Assembly (NCBI RefSeq): GCF_030272705.1
Contig: NZ_JARFYM010000025.1
Location: forward strand, 1-64,000
Direction: 5' to 3'
Source: Rhizobium mayense
GTDB taxonomy: Bacteria; Pseudomonadota; Alphaproteobacteria; Rhizobiales; Rhizobiaceae
DNA: 64,000 nt
Shown here in pieces: positions 15,512 to 24,290 of this stretch (the stretch's first letter is position 1; each line of letters opens with the position of its first letter). The notes under the pieces were generated by a model that was not told the DNA's origin, did no database searches, and was given only the letters and a program-made list of their open reading frames with translations. Made by a program: the position numbers and the translations under genes.

Positions 15512-18500
15512 ATGGCAGCGCGGCAACGCATCATTCCGGTGAGACGCGAATATAACCGCTGGGTCGCAAACCAGACATTGGAAGACTATGCCCTGCGCTT
15601 CACCGCCAAAAGTGCCCGGCAATTTTCCTCGCAGCGTATTTCGCAGACGGCGATCGGCGCCATCTCTTTCCTGGCGCTGGAGGCGATCGGCGGCGCCATC
15701 ACGCTCTCTTACGGCACGACCAATGCCTTCTACGCCATTATCGTTGCCAGCATCGCTATGCTGGCGATCGGCCTCCCGATCAGCCGCTATGCCATCCGGC
15801 ATGGCGTCGATATCGATCTTCTGACGCGCGGCGCGAGCTTCGGTTATATCGGCTCGACCATCACCTCGCTGATCTATGCCAGCTTCACCTTCATGCTGTT
15901 TGCCATCGAAGCCTCGATCATGTCGGGGGCGCTGGAACTGACGCTGGGCATACCTTTGTGGATCGGCTATATCATCAGCGCTGTCATGGTCATTCCACTG
16001 GTGACGCATGGCGTCCGTCTGATCAGCCGGTTTCAACTCCTGACGCAGCCGTTCTGGATCGTTCTCAATATCCTGCCCTTCATCTTCATCGCCTTTTCCG
16101 ATTGGGGAAAGTTCGACCTCTGGCGCGCTTTCGCCGGCATACATCATGCGTCCAGCACATCCGGAACCGCCGCTCCCTTCGATCTCGTTGAATTCGGCGC
16201 CGCTTCCGCCGTGATCCTGGCGCTGATGTCGCAGATCGGCGAACAGGCCGACTTTCTGCGCTTCCTGCCGCCGGAAGGCCGCCGCAAGTGGCGGCACCGC
16301 CTGGTGATCTTCCTCGCTGGTCCCGGCTGGGTGCTCATCGGCGCGCTGAAGCTGCTGGCTGGCTCCTTCCTCGTCGTGCTGACGCTAAGTTCCGATGTTC
16401 CGGCGGACCGCGCCGCTGATCCGGCACAGATGTATCTGACTGCTTTCGGCTATATGATCCCCTGGCACAGCGCCGCCCTATTGCTGATGGCCGCTTTCGT
16501 CGTGGTTTCGCAGCTCAAGATCAATGTGATGAATGCCTATGCTGGCTCGCTCGCCTGGTCGAATTTCTTCTCGCGTCTGACCCACAGCCATCCCGGCCGC
16601 GTCATCTGGCTGGTTTTCAACGTCGCCATCGCCCTGCTGCTGATGGAACTCGGCATCTACAGGCTGTTGGAAGAGACGCTCGGCATCTTCTCGATCATCG
16701 CCATGGCGTGGCTCTGCACGATTTCCGCCGACCTCTTCATCAACAAGCCGCTCGGCCTTGCTCCCCCCGGCATCGAATTCAAGCGCGCCCATCTCTACGA
16801 CATCAACCCTGTGGGCTTGGGGACCATGGCACTCTCGGCAACGATTGCCCTTATCGCCCATTTCGGCGCCCTTGGCGCAGTCGCCGCCTCGCTTGCCCCC
16901 TACATCACCTTGGTCATTGCCCTCATCGCCTCCCCCACGCTCGCCTGGGCGACCAAGGGAAAATTCTATCTCGCCCGCAAGCCGCGCCAGAGCTGGAAGA
17001 ACCTCGCCACCATCACCTGCTCGGTCTGCGAGCATCCTTTCGAGCCGGAGGACATGGCCTGGTGCCCGGCCTATGCCGCGCCGATCTGTTCGCTCTGCTG
17101 CTCGCTTGACAGCCGCTGCCACGACATGTGCAAACCGAAAGCACGGCTCAATACGCAGGTCGGCACGGTCGCCAAGACCCTGCTGCCGGAGACCGTCGTC
17201 GCCAAGCTTGCCACCCGTCTTGGCCGCTACGGCATCGCCGTTGCGGTGGCGCTGACAGCCGTGGGCGCCATCCTGGCGATGATCGCGCATCAGGTCGGCT
17301 CCGCTTCGCCCGAGACGGCGCAAGTGGTCGACCGCACCATCTTGATCGTCTTCTTCGTTTTCGCCGTCATCGCCGGCGTCGTGTGCTGGTTCTACGTGCT
17401 CGCTCACGACAGCCGCGTTGTTGCCGAAGAAGAATCCTCCCGGCAGAACACTCTTTTGCTTAAGGAAATCGCCGCGCACAAGAAGACGGACGCGGCTTTG
17501 CAGAGCGCCAAGGAGGCGGCGGAAGCTGCCAACCGCGCCAAGAGCCGCTACGTCGTCGGCTTAAGCCACGAATTGCGCACGCCGCTCAATGCGGTGCTCG
17601 GCTATGCCCAGATTCTCGAGCGCGACGAAACCATTCCTGCGCCACGGCAATCATCGCTGAAGGTCATCCGCCGCAGCGCCGAACATCTTTCCGGCCTGAT
17701 CGACGGGCTGCTGGATATTTCCAAGATCGAGGCCGGCCGGCTGCAGGTCTATTCCAACGAGATCAACATTCAGGATTTTCTCGACCAGATCGTCGACATG
17801 TTCCGCCCGCAGGCGCAGGCCAAGGGTCTTACTTTCATCCATGAACGATCCGCTGCCCTGCCCGATTATGTCCGCACCGACGAAAAGCGGCTCCGGCAGA
17901 TCCTCGTCAACCTGCTCTCCAACGCCATCAAGTTCACCGACACGGGCAGCGTGCGTTTTGAAGTCGGCTATCGCAGCCAGGTCGCGAGCTTCACCATCGC
18001 CGACACCGGGCGCGGCATTGCCGAGAAGGATCTCACCCGCATCTATGAGCCCTTCCAGCGTGGCGATGCCGACAGCGTCCGCCCCATGCCAGGCCTCGGC
18101 CTTGGACTGACCATCACCCGACTGCTTACCAATACGCTCGGCGGCGAGATCTCCGTCGCCAGCGAAAAGGACAAGGGCTCGACTTTCAAAGTGCGCCTGA
18201 TGCTATCGGCGGTGATCCGGCCGATGAAGCCGCCGGCGCAGGAGCAGAAGATAGTCAGCTATGAAGGCGCGCGCCGCACCATCGTCATCGTCGACGATAA
18301 CGAAGATCATCGCGAGCTGATGCGCGAAGTGCTGTCGCCCCTCGATTTCATCGTGCTGACGGCCGCCGGCGGGCCAGACTGTCTGACGCTGATCGAGGGC
18401 ATCAAACCGGATCTTTTCCTGGTCGATATCTCCATGCCGGGCATGAACGGTTGGCAACTGGTCTCGCGGCTCAGGGAAAACGGCCAGATGGCGCCGATCC

Positions 18501-18901
18501 TCATGTTGTCCGCCAATATCGGCGATGGCGCTGCCGCCAAGGACAGCGACGACAGCCATAATGACGCCATCGCCAAACCGATCGATATCCGCCAGCTTCG
18601 CGACAAGCTAGCGCTGCATCTCGGCCTAAGGTGGATCTATGCCGATGGTTCCGCACCTGTCTTGCAAAAACCCATGCACCCGATGAAGGGCCCGGGGATA
18701 GAGCATGTACGCGAGTTGATACGGCTTGGCGAAATCGGCTATGTCAGAGGCATCGAAGCGAAGCTAGCGGATCTTGCCAAGCTCGATCAGAACCAACCGT
18801 TCACCGATGCTTTGCGCACCTATGTTCAAGCCTTCGATATCGACGGGTTTCTGAACTTCCTGCACAGAATCGACAATGAAGAGGTAGAACCGATTGGCTG
18901 A
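15512..18901 (+). CDS. NCS1-type permease fused to hybrid sensor histidine kinase
   Basis: A 1,129-residue fusion. Residues about 15-480 form a roughly 12-helix NCS1 (nucleobase/hydantoin/allantoin) permease domain. Residues 503-540 hold eight cysteines (CSVC, WC, ICSLCC, RC, MC), probably a zinc knuckle. Two more membrane helices follow (about 565-630). Then come a kinase core with phospho-acceptor His686 in SHELRTPLN, N box NLLSNAIKF and G boxes DTGRGI and GLGLGLT, and a receiver domain with Asp972 (FLVDISMPGMNGW). The last 90 residues are unassigned helices. GAAGGG precedes the ATG at 15512. It is divergent from urtA and overlaps its LuxR-type regulator gene. It probably senses, and may transport, a urea-related or N-heterocyclic solute and controls urt. 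Whether it still transports is unknown. Confidence 0.9.
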   Translation: MAARQRIIPVRREYNRWVANQTLEDYALRFTAKSARQFSSQRISQTAIGAISFLALEAIGGAITLSYGTTNAFYAIIVASIAMLAIGLPISRYAIRHGVDIDLLTRGASFGYIGSTITSLIYASFTFMLFAIEASIMSGALELTLGIPLWIGYIISAVMVIPLVTHGVRLISRFQLLTQPFWIVLNILPFIFIAFSDWGKFDLWRAFAGIHHASSTSGTAAPFDLVEFGAASAVILALMSQIGEQADFLRFLPPEGRRKWRHRLVIFLAGPGWVLIGALKLLAGSFLVVLTLSSDVPADRAADPAQMYLTAFGYMIPWHSAALLLMAAFVVVSQLKINVMNAYAGSLAWSNFFSRLTHSHPGRVIWLVFNVAIALLLMELGIYRLLEETLGIFSIIAMAWLCTISADLFINKPLGLAPPGIEFKRAHLYDINPVGLGTMALSATIALIAHFGALGAVAASLAPYITLVIALIASPTLAWATKGKFYLARKPRQSWKNLATITCSVCEHPFEPEDMAWCPAYAAPICSLCCSLDSRCHDMCKPKARLNTQVGTVAKTLLPETVVAKLATRLGRYGIAVAVALTAVGAILAMIAHQVGSASPETAQVVDRTILIVFFVFAVIAGVVCWFYVLAHDSRVVAEEESSRQNTLLLKEIAAHKKTDAALQSAKEAAEAANRAKSRYVVGLSHELRTPLNAVLGYAQILERDETIPAPRQSSLKVIRRSAEHLSGLIDGLLDISKIEAGRLQVYSNEINIQDFLDQIVDMFRPQAQAKGLTFIHERSAALPDYVRTDEKRLRQILVNLLSNAIKFTDTGSVRFEVGYRSQVASFTIADTGRGIAEKDLTRIYEPFQRGDADSVRPMPGLGLGLTITRLLTNTLGGEISVASEKDKGSTFKVRLMLSAVIRPMKPPAQEQKIVSYEGARRTIVIVDDNEDHRELMREVLSPLDFIVLTAAGGPDCLTLIEGIKPDLFLVDISMPGMNGWQLVSRLRENGQMAPILMLSANIGDGAAAKDSDDSHNDAIAKPIDIRQLRDKLALHLGLRWIYADGSAPVLQKPMHPMKGPGIEHVRELIRLGEIGYVRGIEAKLADLAKLDQNQPFTDALRTYVQAFDIDGFLNFLHRIDNEEVEPIG

Positions 18902-19817
18902 GCCCGCCCTTCCCCGCGATATAGTCTTGCTTGTGGACGATTCGCCGGAGGCACTCGGTTTCCTGACCGACGCCCTGGAGCAGTCGGGCTTCTCCGTGCT
19001 CATCGCAACATCGGGGTTAGCGGCGCTGAACATCGTCGAACGCATCACGCCGGACCTGATCCTGCTCGATGCCTTGATGCCATCCATGGACGGCTTCGAG
19101 ACCTGTCGGCGGCTGAAGGCGAACGCCGGCATAGCCCAGATTCCCGTGGTGTTCATGACCGGCCTGACCGAAACCGAGCACGTGGTGCATGCGCTGGAAT
19201 CAGGTGGCGTCGACTACCTCACCAAGCCGATCAACGTCGATGAACTGCGCGCCCGCATCCGCGTCCATTTGCGCAATGCCCGCTCCGCCCAGAGCGCCCG
19301 CGTTGCGCTCGACGCCGCTGGGCGACATCTGCTGGCGGCCAAAGGCGATGGCGCTATTCATTGGTCGACTCCGCAAGCGACGCGCCTCGTCAATGCCGCG
19401 ACCGGCAGCGACGACGGCCTCGATTTTGTGGCCAAACACATCGCTACCTTCATGCGCGAGCGCGAACGGCCGGGACCGGCACGCGACAACCTGCTGTCCA
19501 TCAGCAATGGCGGCCAAGCGGCTCTGCAGCTCGCTTTCCTCGGTGCGATTGGCCCGGACGAATATCTTTTCCGCCTCACCGCGACCAACCAGCGCGCAGA
19601 CGACGACGTGCTGCGCCAGCATTTTGCGCTGACGCAGCGCGAATCCGAAGTCTTGCTCTGGATTGCCAAGGGGAAATCGAACCGCGATATCGGCGAGATC
19701 CTGGGACTTTCCGCGCGGACCGTGAACAAACATCTGGAGCAGATCTACGTGAAACTCGGTGTGGAGAATCGGGCATCGGCAGCAGTGAGAGCTGCATATG
19801 TCCTGTATGAGGCTTAG
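18894..19817 (+). CDS. Response regulator, receiver plus LuxR-type HTH
   Basis: A 307-residue response regulator. The N-terminal receiver (LLVDDSPEAL, phospho-acceptor in LILLDALMPSMDG, conserved Lys in DYLTKPI) is followed by about 100 residues of linker and a C-terminal LuxR/NarL HTH (LTQRESEVLLWIAKGKSNRDIG, then LSARTVNKHLEQIYVKLGV). The linker is longer than in NarL-type proteins and may be an extra sensory or dimerisation segment. The TTG start overlaps the kinase gene by 8 bp and has GAGGTAG upstream, so kinase and regulator are co-translated. It is the presumed output of the permease-kinase and the likely activator of urtABCDE. Confidence 0.88.
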   Translation: MAEPALPRDIVLLVDDSPEALGFLTDALEQSGFSVLIATSGLAALNIVERITPDLILLDALMPSMDGFETCRRLKANAGIAQIPVVFMTGLTETEHVVHALESGGVDYLTKPINVDELRARIRVHLRNARSAQSARVALDAAGRHLLAAKGDGAIHWSTPQATRLVNAATGSDDGLDFVAKHIATFMRERERPGPARDNLLSISNGGQAALQLAFLGAIGPDEYLFRLTATNQRADDDVLRQHFALTQRESEVLLWIAKGKSNRDIGEILGLSARTVNKHLEQIYVKLGVENRASAAVRAAYVLYEA

Positions 19818-20115
19818 GGGCGGGATCCGGCCGGTTGGGGGGTCTTTAACAGACTATCGGGAATTTAGTCCCAGTGTCTGGCTTGAAGCCGGACGTTTCG
19901 AGCAGCCGGCTTCATCTCCGCATGGCGAGAATCTCGAAAAAGATGCGGAAAAATGCTTTTTTCGCTCTTCAAGGGATCTGAACCGACGAACCCTCAACTA
20001 AATCATCTAAGCACCTGAAAAAATCGATATTTTGCGACCTAGCACAATTTATGGAACGCATTTTTCGTGAGTCATCGAACTGTATTGTGCGGCCAGCCAT
20101 CGATCAGGCCGACTC
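19818..20115. other. Convergent intergenic stretch with a weak inverted repeat
   Basis: No gene is supported here. GAAGCCGG (19885-19892) and CCGGCTTC (19906-19913) form an 8-bp stem with a 13-base loop that could slow transcription from the kinase-regulator operon, but no U-tract follows, so it is not called a terminator. Confidence 0.4.
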
Positions 20116-20427
20116 CTAAGCCTTCAGCGCTTCGAGCCTCGCATAAATCTCAAGCGCGTCCGGATTGCCGGCTCTTCCTTATTTTTCACTGGCCTGCCAT
20201 ACACCCTCGCGGACAGCGAGTTCGGCGATCTTGGTGCGCGGAGTATCCGCGATCTGGATCACCTTGGTAGGCATGTGACGCAATGAGGCGCCGGTGCGGA
20301 TCGTCGTCTTGATCGTCTTCTCGAGATCGGCGTCCAGTGTCAGACCTGCTCCAAAGCATACGTCGCGCCACTTGCCAGTCCTGACGCCAGCCAGTTCGAT
20401 ATCATCCAGCCGCATGCGAGGGAGCAT
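20116..20427 (-). pseudogene. Acetoacetyl-CoA synthetase C-terminal relic
   Basis: Minus-strand frames together spell the tail of an acetoacetyl-CoA synthetase. LTLDADLEKTIKTTIR and LRHMPTKVIQIADTPRTK are followed by IAELAVRE, but the expected SGK, which carries the catalytic lysine region, is missing. A shifted frame then gives GRPVKNKEE, and a third gives AGNPDALEIYARLEALKA ending at a stop (20116-20118). At least two frameshifts plus the small deletion and the loss of the whole N-terminal adenylation domain make it inactive. The match is from memory of the family's C-terminus. It marks a deletion junction next to the sugar-acid cluster. Confidence 0.65.
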
Positions 20428-21626
20428 CAGTCGAAAAAGCCCTCATCCTCTTCCCTGAGATATCTCCTGGCCCCTTCAGCGTCGATATCGAGGCCCAGCC
20501 CCGGCGCTTCCAGTAGGTCCACCATGCTGTCCTTCACGATCTGCGGTGGCAAGCCGATCACCAGATCCTCCCACCAGGGGTCGGAGGCGGTGGGATATTC
20601 GAAGGCGATGTAATTTGCCGGCAGCGTGGCGCAGACATTGATCAACGCGCCGAGGCCCAGCAGGCCGTTAGCGGTGCCGTGCGGTGCCATCAGGATCGAG
20701 TGCATGTAGGCGTGCTCGGCGACCCATTTTAGCTCGGCAATGCCGCCAATGTCGGCTGGATCAGGGCCGATGACACGTACCGCTTGCGTCTCGATTAGTT
20801 CCTTGAAATTGTGCCGCAGGTAGATCTGCTCACCAGTGTGGATTGGCGTCGAGGTGGAGGTTGTCAGTTCCCGATAGGCCTGCGGATTGACCCACGGCAC
20901 ATAGTCGCCAGTCAGCATGTCCTCGAGCCACATCAAATTGTACTTCTCGACCGCGCGAGCGAATTTAATGGCATCGGGCAGCATCCAGCCCGGGCCGCAG
21001 TCGAGCGCCAGGCTGACTTTGTCGCCCAGCACTTCCTTCATCGCGATCACGCAGTCGAGCATGTGATTGAAACCGCGTTCGCTGATCACGCCCTGATCCA
21101 TGGCACCGTGATAGCCGGCCTTCTTCTGCGTCACGCCATAGTGGAAGCCCTCGATGGTGTCCTTCATGTTGGAGTGGAACGAGATTCCTTGCTTGACCAT
21201 GAAGAAGTTCTGCGGCTGTTCCATCATCCATTTGACGTCAGCGGCGTAATCCTCCGGCCGGTCGCCCGTGCGCTTCCGGCGAACCGAGCCGTTGTAGACG
21301 CGCACCTTGTCCCGCACCTTGCCGCCGAGCAGTTTATAGGCGGGCACGCCCGCGGCCTTGCCAGCAATATCCCACAGCGCATGCTCAATAGCGCTCACCG
21401 CCGCGCCGTACGGCTTGAAAGAGCCGCGTTGGCGGATCTTCAGCATTACTCTCTCGACGTCGGTCGGGTCCTCGCCGATCAGCGCCTCGCGGAAATGCAG
21501 CACAAAGGGCTTGAGGTAGGACTTGGTGAACTCGACTTCGCCCAAGCCATAGAGGCCCTCGTCTGTAACGATGCGGACGATTGGGTGTTTGCCGATAACG
21601 GCGCAGCGGAGATCCGTGATCTTCAT
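20427..21626 (-). CDS. Enolase-superfamily sugar-acid dehydratase (ManD/RspA-like), first
   Basis: A 399-residue member of the mandelate racemase/muconate-lactonizing group. An N-terminal capping domain precedes a barrel with expected metal ligands: Asp in LALDCGPGW, Glu in WLEDML and Glu in HTGEQIYL. A C-terminal histidine is seen in MAPHGTANG. Such enzymes remove water from acid sugars through an enolate intermediate to give 2-keto-3-deoxy acids. The ATG at 21626 has AAGGAACGAAG upstream. It starts 17 bp after the next enolase gene and is last in the minus-strand operon. It abuts the aacS relic at its 3' end. The precise sugar acid cannot be read by eye. Confidence 0.85.
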   Translation of the reverse strand: MKITDLRCAVIGKHPIVRIVTDEGLYGLGEVEFTKSYLKPFVLHFREALIGEDPTDVERVMLKIRQRGSFKPYGAAVSAIEHALWDIAGKAAGVPAYKLLGGKVRDKVRVYNGSVRRKRTGDRPEDYAADVKWMMEQPQNFFMVKQGISFHSNMKDTIEGFHYGVTQKKAGYHGAMDQGVISERGFNHMLDCVIAMKEVLGDKVSLALDCGPGWMLPDAIKFARAVEKYNLMWLEDMLTGDYVPWVNPQAYRELTTSTSTPIHTGEQIYLRHNFKELIETQAVRVIGPDPADIGGIAELKWVAEHAYMHSILMAPHGTANGLLGLGALINVCATLPANYIAFEYPTASDPWWEDLVIGLPPQIVKDSMVDLLEAPGLGLDIDAEGARRYLREEDEGFFD

Positions 21627-21643
21627 CTTCGTTCCTTTTTGCC

Positions 21644-23005
21644 TCAGCTCCAGGTGCGGTCCCAGGAATACTCATCGTCCCAATGATCCGTAGGCCGCCA
21701 AATGCCGGTGACACCCGGCTGCAGATGTCGCGAGATCACCTCGTCGACGACGTCGTCAATCCCCAGGCCCGGCTTGTCGGGAACAGTGATGAAGCCGTTC
21801 TTCACCAGGGGCTTGGGAAGGCCCGTTACGATATCGTCCCACCAGTCGACATCGACGGAATGGTATTCGAGCGCCATGAAATTTTCGGTCGCGGTCGCGA
21901 CATGTGCCGCGGCCATTGCGGCGATTGGACTTTCTGCCATGTGGATGGCCATGGCGACACCCCGGTCTTGCGCCATGTCACCGATCTTCTTGGTCTCGAG
22001 GATTCCCCCACTGGTGAGCAGGTCCGGGTGGATGACGGAGACGCCGCCGCTGTTGAGCAGAGGTTCGAATCCCTCCTTGAGGTATATATCCTCGCCAGTG
22101 CAGATCGGCACCGTGGTGGCGTCCTGCAGCTGTCGGTATTGCTCGGTATACTGCCACGGGATCACATCCTCGAGCCAGGCTGGCACGTATTTTTCAATTC
22201 GCCTGGCAAGGCGAATGCCGTTCTGCATCGAGATGTGGCCGATATGGTCGATCGCAAGCGGCACATCCATGCCGATGACCTCACGCACCTCGGCGATGTA
22301 CTGCTCAAGCAGGTCGAGGCCCTTGTCGGAAAAGTGCAGGCCGGTAAACGGGTGCTGGACGTTATGCAAATCGTAGGCAGCGTTGCGGACACGCCGCTCC
22401 TCAATGGTCTTCAACGGCCCGCGACTGGGATCGGTGCGGTATCCCTCCAGTGAGCCGGCGGGAAATACGACCGCACCGGGCACATCAGCGATCTGCATCA
22501 GCCCCAGATCCATCTTGAGGAAAGTGAATCCGAGCTCCATGCGCTGCTTGAGACGCTTGCCGGTCTCCGTACCGCTCGGCACGGTGGCGTCGGTATCGCA
22601 GTAGACGCGCACTTTCTCGCGAAAACGGCCGCCGAGCATCTGGTAGATGGGGACGCCATAGGCCTTGCCGGCAAGATCCCACAACGCGATTTCAACCGCC
22701 GATACGCCGCCGCCTTGCCGGCCGTGCCCGCCGAACTGCTTGATTCGGCGAAACAGGCGGTCGATGTTGCAAGGGTTCTCGCCTAGCAACCGGCTCTTCA
22801 GCATCAGCGCGTAGGTGGCGCTGGCACCGTCGCGCACCTCGCCAAGCCCGACGATGCCCTGGTTGGTGTAAATCTTAAGCAGCACCGAGTTGAACGGCGC
22901 GCCGACAATTTCGGCCACCCGCATGTCGGTGATGCGAAGGTCGGACGGCTTGGAATGCGTGTTCACCCGATTGAGCGCCTCGTCGGCTCCATCTGCCTCT
23001 GGCAT
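21644..23005 (-). CDS. Enolase-superfamily sugar-acid dehydratase, second
   Basis: A 453-residue enolase-superfamily protein, longer than its neighbours because of an N-terminal leader and an extended C-terminus. Likely barrel residues are Lys in FLKMDLGLM, Asp in LAIDHIGH, Glu in WLEDVIPW and Glu in CTGEDIYL. A histidine in IHMAESPIAAMA lies where the catalytic base is expected. It differs strongly in sequence from the other three enolase-type enzymes here, so it is not a recent duplicate. AGGATGA precedes the ATG. It is the middle gene of three. Reaction is probably dehydration of an acid sugar; racemisation or epimerisation remains possible. Confidence 0.84.
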   Translation of the reverse strand: MPEADGADEALNRVNTHSKPSDLRITDMRVAEIVGAPFNSVLLKIYTNQGIVGLGEVRDGASATYALMLKSRLLGENPCNIDRLFRRIKQFGGHGRQGGGVSAVEIALWDLAGKAYGVPIYQMLGGRFREKVRVYCDTDATVPSGTETGKRLKQRMELGFTFLKMDLGLMQIADVPGAVVFPAGSLEGYRTDPSRGPLKTIEERRVRNAAYDLHNVQHPFTGLHFSDKGLDLLEQYIAEVREVIGMDVPLAIDHIGHISMQNGIRLARRIEKYVPAWLEDVIPWQYTEQYRQLQDATTVPICTGEDIYLKEGFEPLLNSGGVSVIHPDLLTSGGILETKKIGDMAQDRGVAMAIHMAESPIAAMAAAHVATATENFMALEYHSVDVDWWDDIVTGLPKPLVKNGFITVPDKPGLGIDDVVDEVISRHLQPGVTGIWRPTDHWDDEYSWDRTWS

Positions 23006-23072
23006 GATTCATCCTCGTTCTGGTCGGGGGGCTCGTCGCCGCGCACGCTGGAGTGGCGGAGAGCGTTGCTAG

Positions 23073-24239
23073 CTAGTCCAGCTCTATCTCGTGGTTTTGA
23101 AGGTAGTCGCGGTTCATTTCAACGCCGAGACCAGGCTTGGACGTAAGCTTGAGGCTGCCGTTCGAAACATCGAGCGGTCTGTCGATAAGGTCATCGTATT
23201 TGCCCAGGTTCCACGCCGAGGTTTCGAGTTTGTAGAAATTAGGAACGGTCATCATCACCTGCGCTCCCGCTACCACGTTGATCGGCCCTGCGGCGTCATG
23301 CGGCGAGACCGGTATGTAATAGGCTTCGCATAGGGCAGAAATCTTCTTGAGTTCGGTAATGCCGCCGGTCCAGGTGACGTCCGGCATGATGTAGTCGGCG
23401 AGCTTGTTTTCGAGCACCGGCACGAAATCCCACTTCGTGTGGCCGCGTTCGCCCCACGAGATAGCGGCGCTGACCTTCTCACGGACCTGTCTGAGAGCGT
23501 TGAGGCTCTCCGGTGGACAAGGCTCCTCAAACCAGTCGATCTGACCAGCTTCCTCGAGGCTCCGACAAAGGCGAATGGCGGTGGGAACGTCGAAGCGGCC
23601 ATGCGCATCGATGAGGATGTCGACATCAGAACCCGCCGTCTCGCGGATCAGAGCCGTGAGTTCGGCGGCTTCGCGCTCGTCCTTGCGGGTCATGCTGCCA
23701 TCGAGGTAGCCATCCCGCCGTTCGCGAGGCAGTCCATCGACGGTGCGGCCTTGCTGGGGAAAAGGATCGAACTTGAGTGCAGTGTGGCCGGACTCGACGA
23801 TATCTCGTATTTCACGGACTACAGCCTCTTTGCTGGTAAACTTGGCCTGGTTGGGATGCGTGTAAAGCGCGATTTCATCGCGTACCGGTCCGCCCAACAG
23901 CTCGTAAATCGGCTTACCAAGAACTTTGCCGCGGATGTCCCAGAGGGCTATGTCGATGGCGCTCACGCATTCGACGGCGGCGCCGCGACTGCCCATGTAG
24001 GTGAAGCTGCGGAATATCTTGTGCCACAGATACTCGATGCGCGCCGGGTCTTCGCCTGTCACAGCGGCACCGATCTGCCGCAGGATCGTGCAGAGCGCGC
24101 GATTGGCGAGCCTTGTCGTGGTGGTGATCTCTCCCCAGCCACTCACCCCCTCGTCGGTCGTCACTTCGACGAACAGATACTCTCCCCAATAAGAAGCATC
24201 GGATCTGATTAGCCACGGCCGAACGCTGGTGATTTTCAT
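23073..24239 (-). CDS. Enolase-superfamily sugar-acid dehydratase (galactonate-type), third
   Basis: A 388-residue enolase-superfamily enzyme. The capping domain begins MKITSVRPWLIR; barrel residues seen are Lys in ALKFDPFP, Asp plus His in ILIDAHGRFD, Glu in WFEEPCPPE, Glu in SWGERGHTKWDF and His in VSPHDAAGPI. The Asp-x-His pair and the Pro-His motif suit the D-galactonate/gluconate dehydratase subgroup. It is the first gene after the GntR regulator on the minus strand and likely starts the three-gene enolase operon. It shares the LYxHPNQ-type capping features of none of its neighbours, so substrate range probably differs. Confidence 0.85.
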   Translation of the reverse strand: MKITSVRPWLIRSDASYWGEYLFVEVTTDEGVSGWGEITTTTRLANRALCTILRQIGAAVTGEDPARIEYLWHKIFRSFTYMGSRGAAVECVSAIDIALWDIRGKVLGKPIYELLGGPVRDEIALYTHPNQAKFTSKEAVVREIRDIVESGHTALKFDPFPQQGRTVDGLPRERRDGYLDGSMTRKDEREAAELTALIRETAGSDVDILIDAHGRFDVPTAIRLCRSLEEAGQIDWFEEPCPPESLNALRQVREKVSAAISWGERGHTKWDFVPVLENKLADYIMPDVTWTGGITELKKISALCEAYYIPVSPHDAAGPINVVAGAQVMMTVPNFYKLETSAWNLGKYDDLIDRPLDVSNGSLKLTSKPGLGVEMNRDYLQNHEIELD

Positions 24240-24290
24240 CTCAACTGCCTTTGTCTGAAGTTGTCGGGGTAACGATATTCCAGGTGAAAT

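Noticed and set aside
19885..19913. GAAGCCGG/CCGGCTTC stem as a terminator
   Set aside because: The loop is long and there is no T-tract on either strand.
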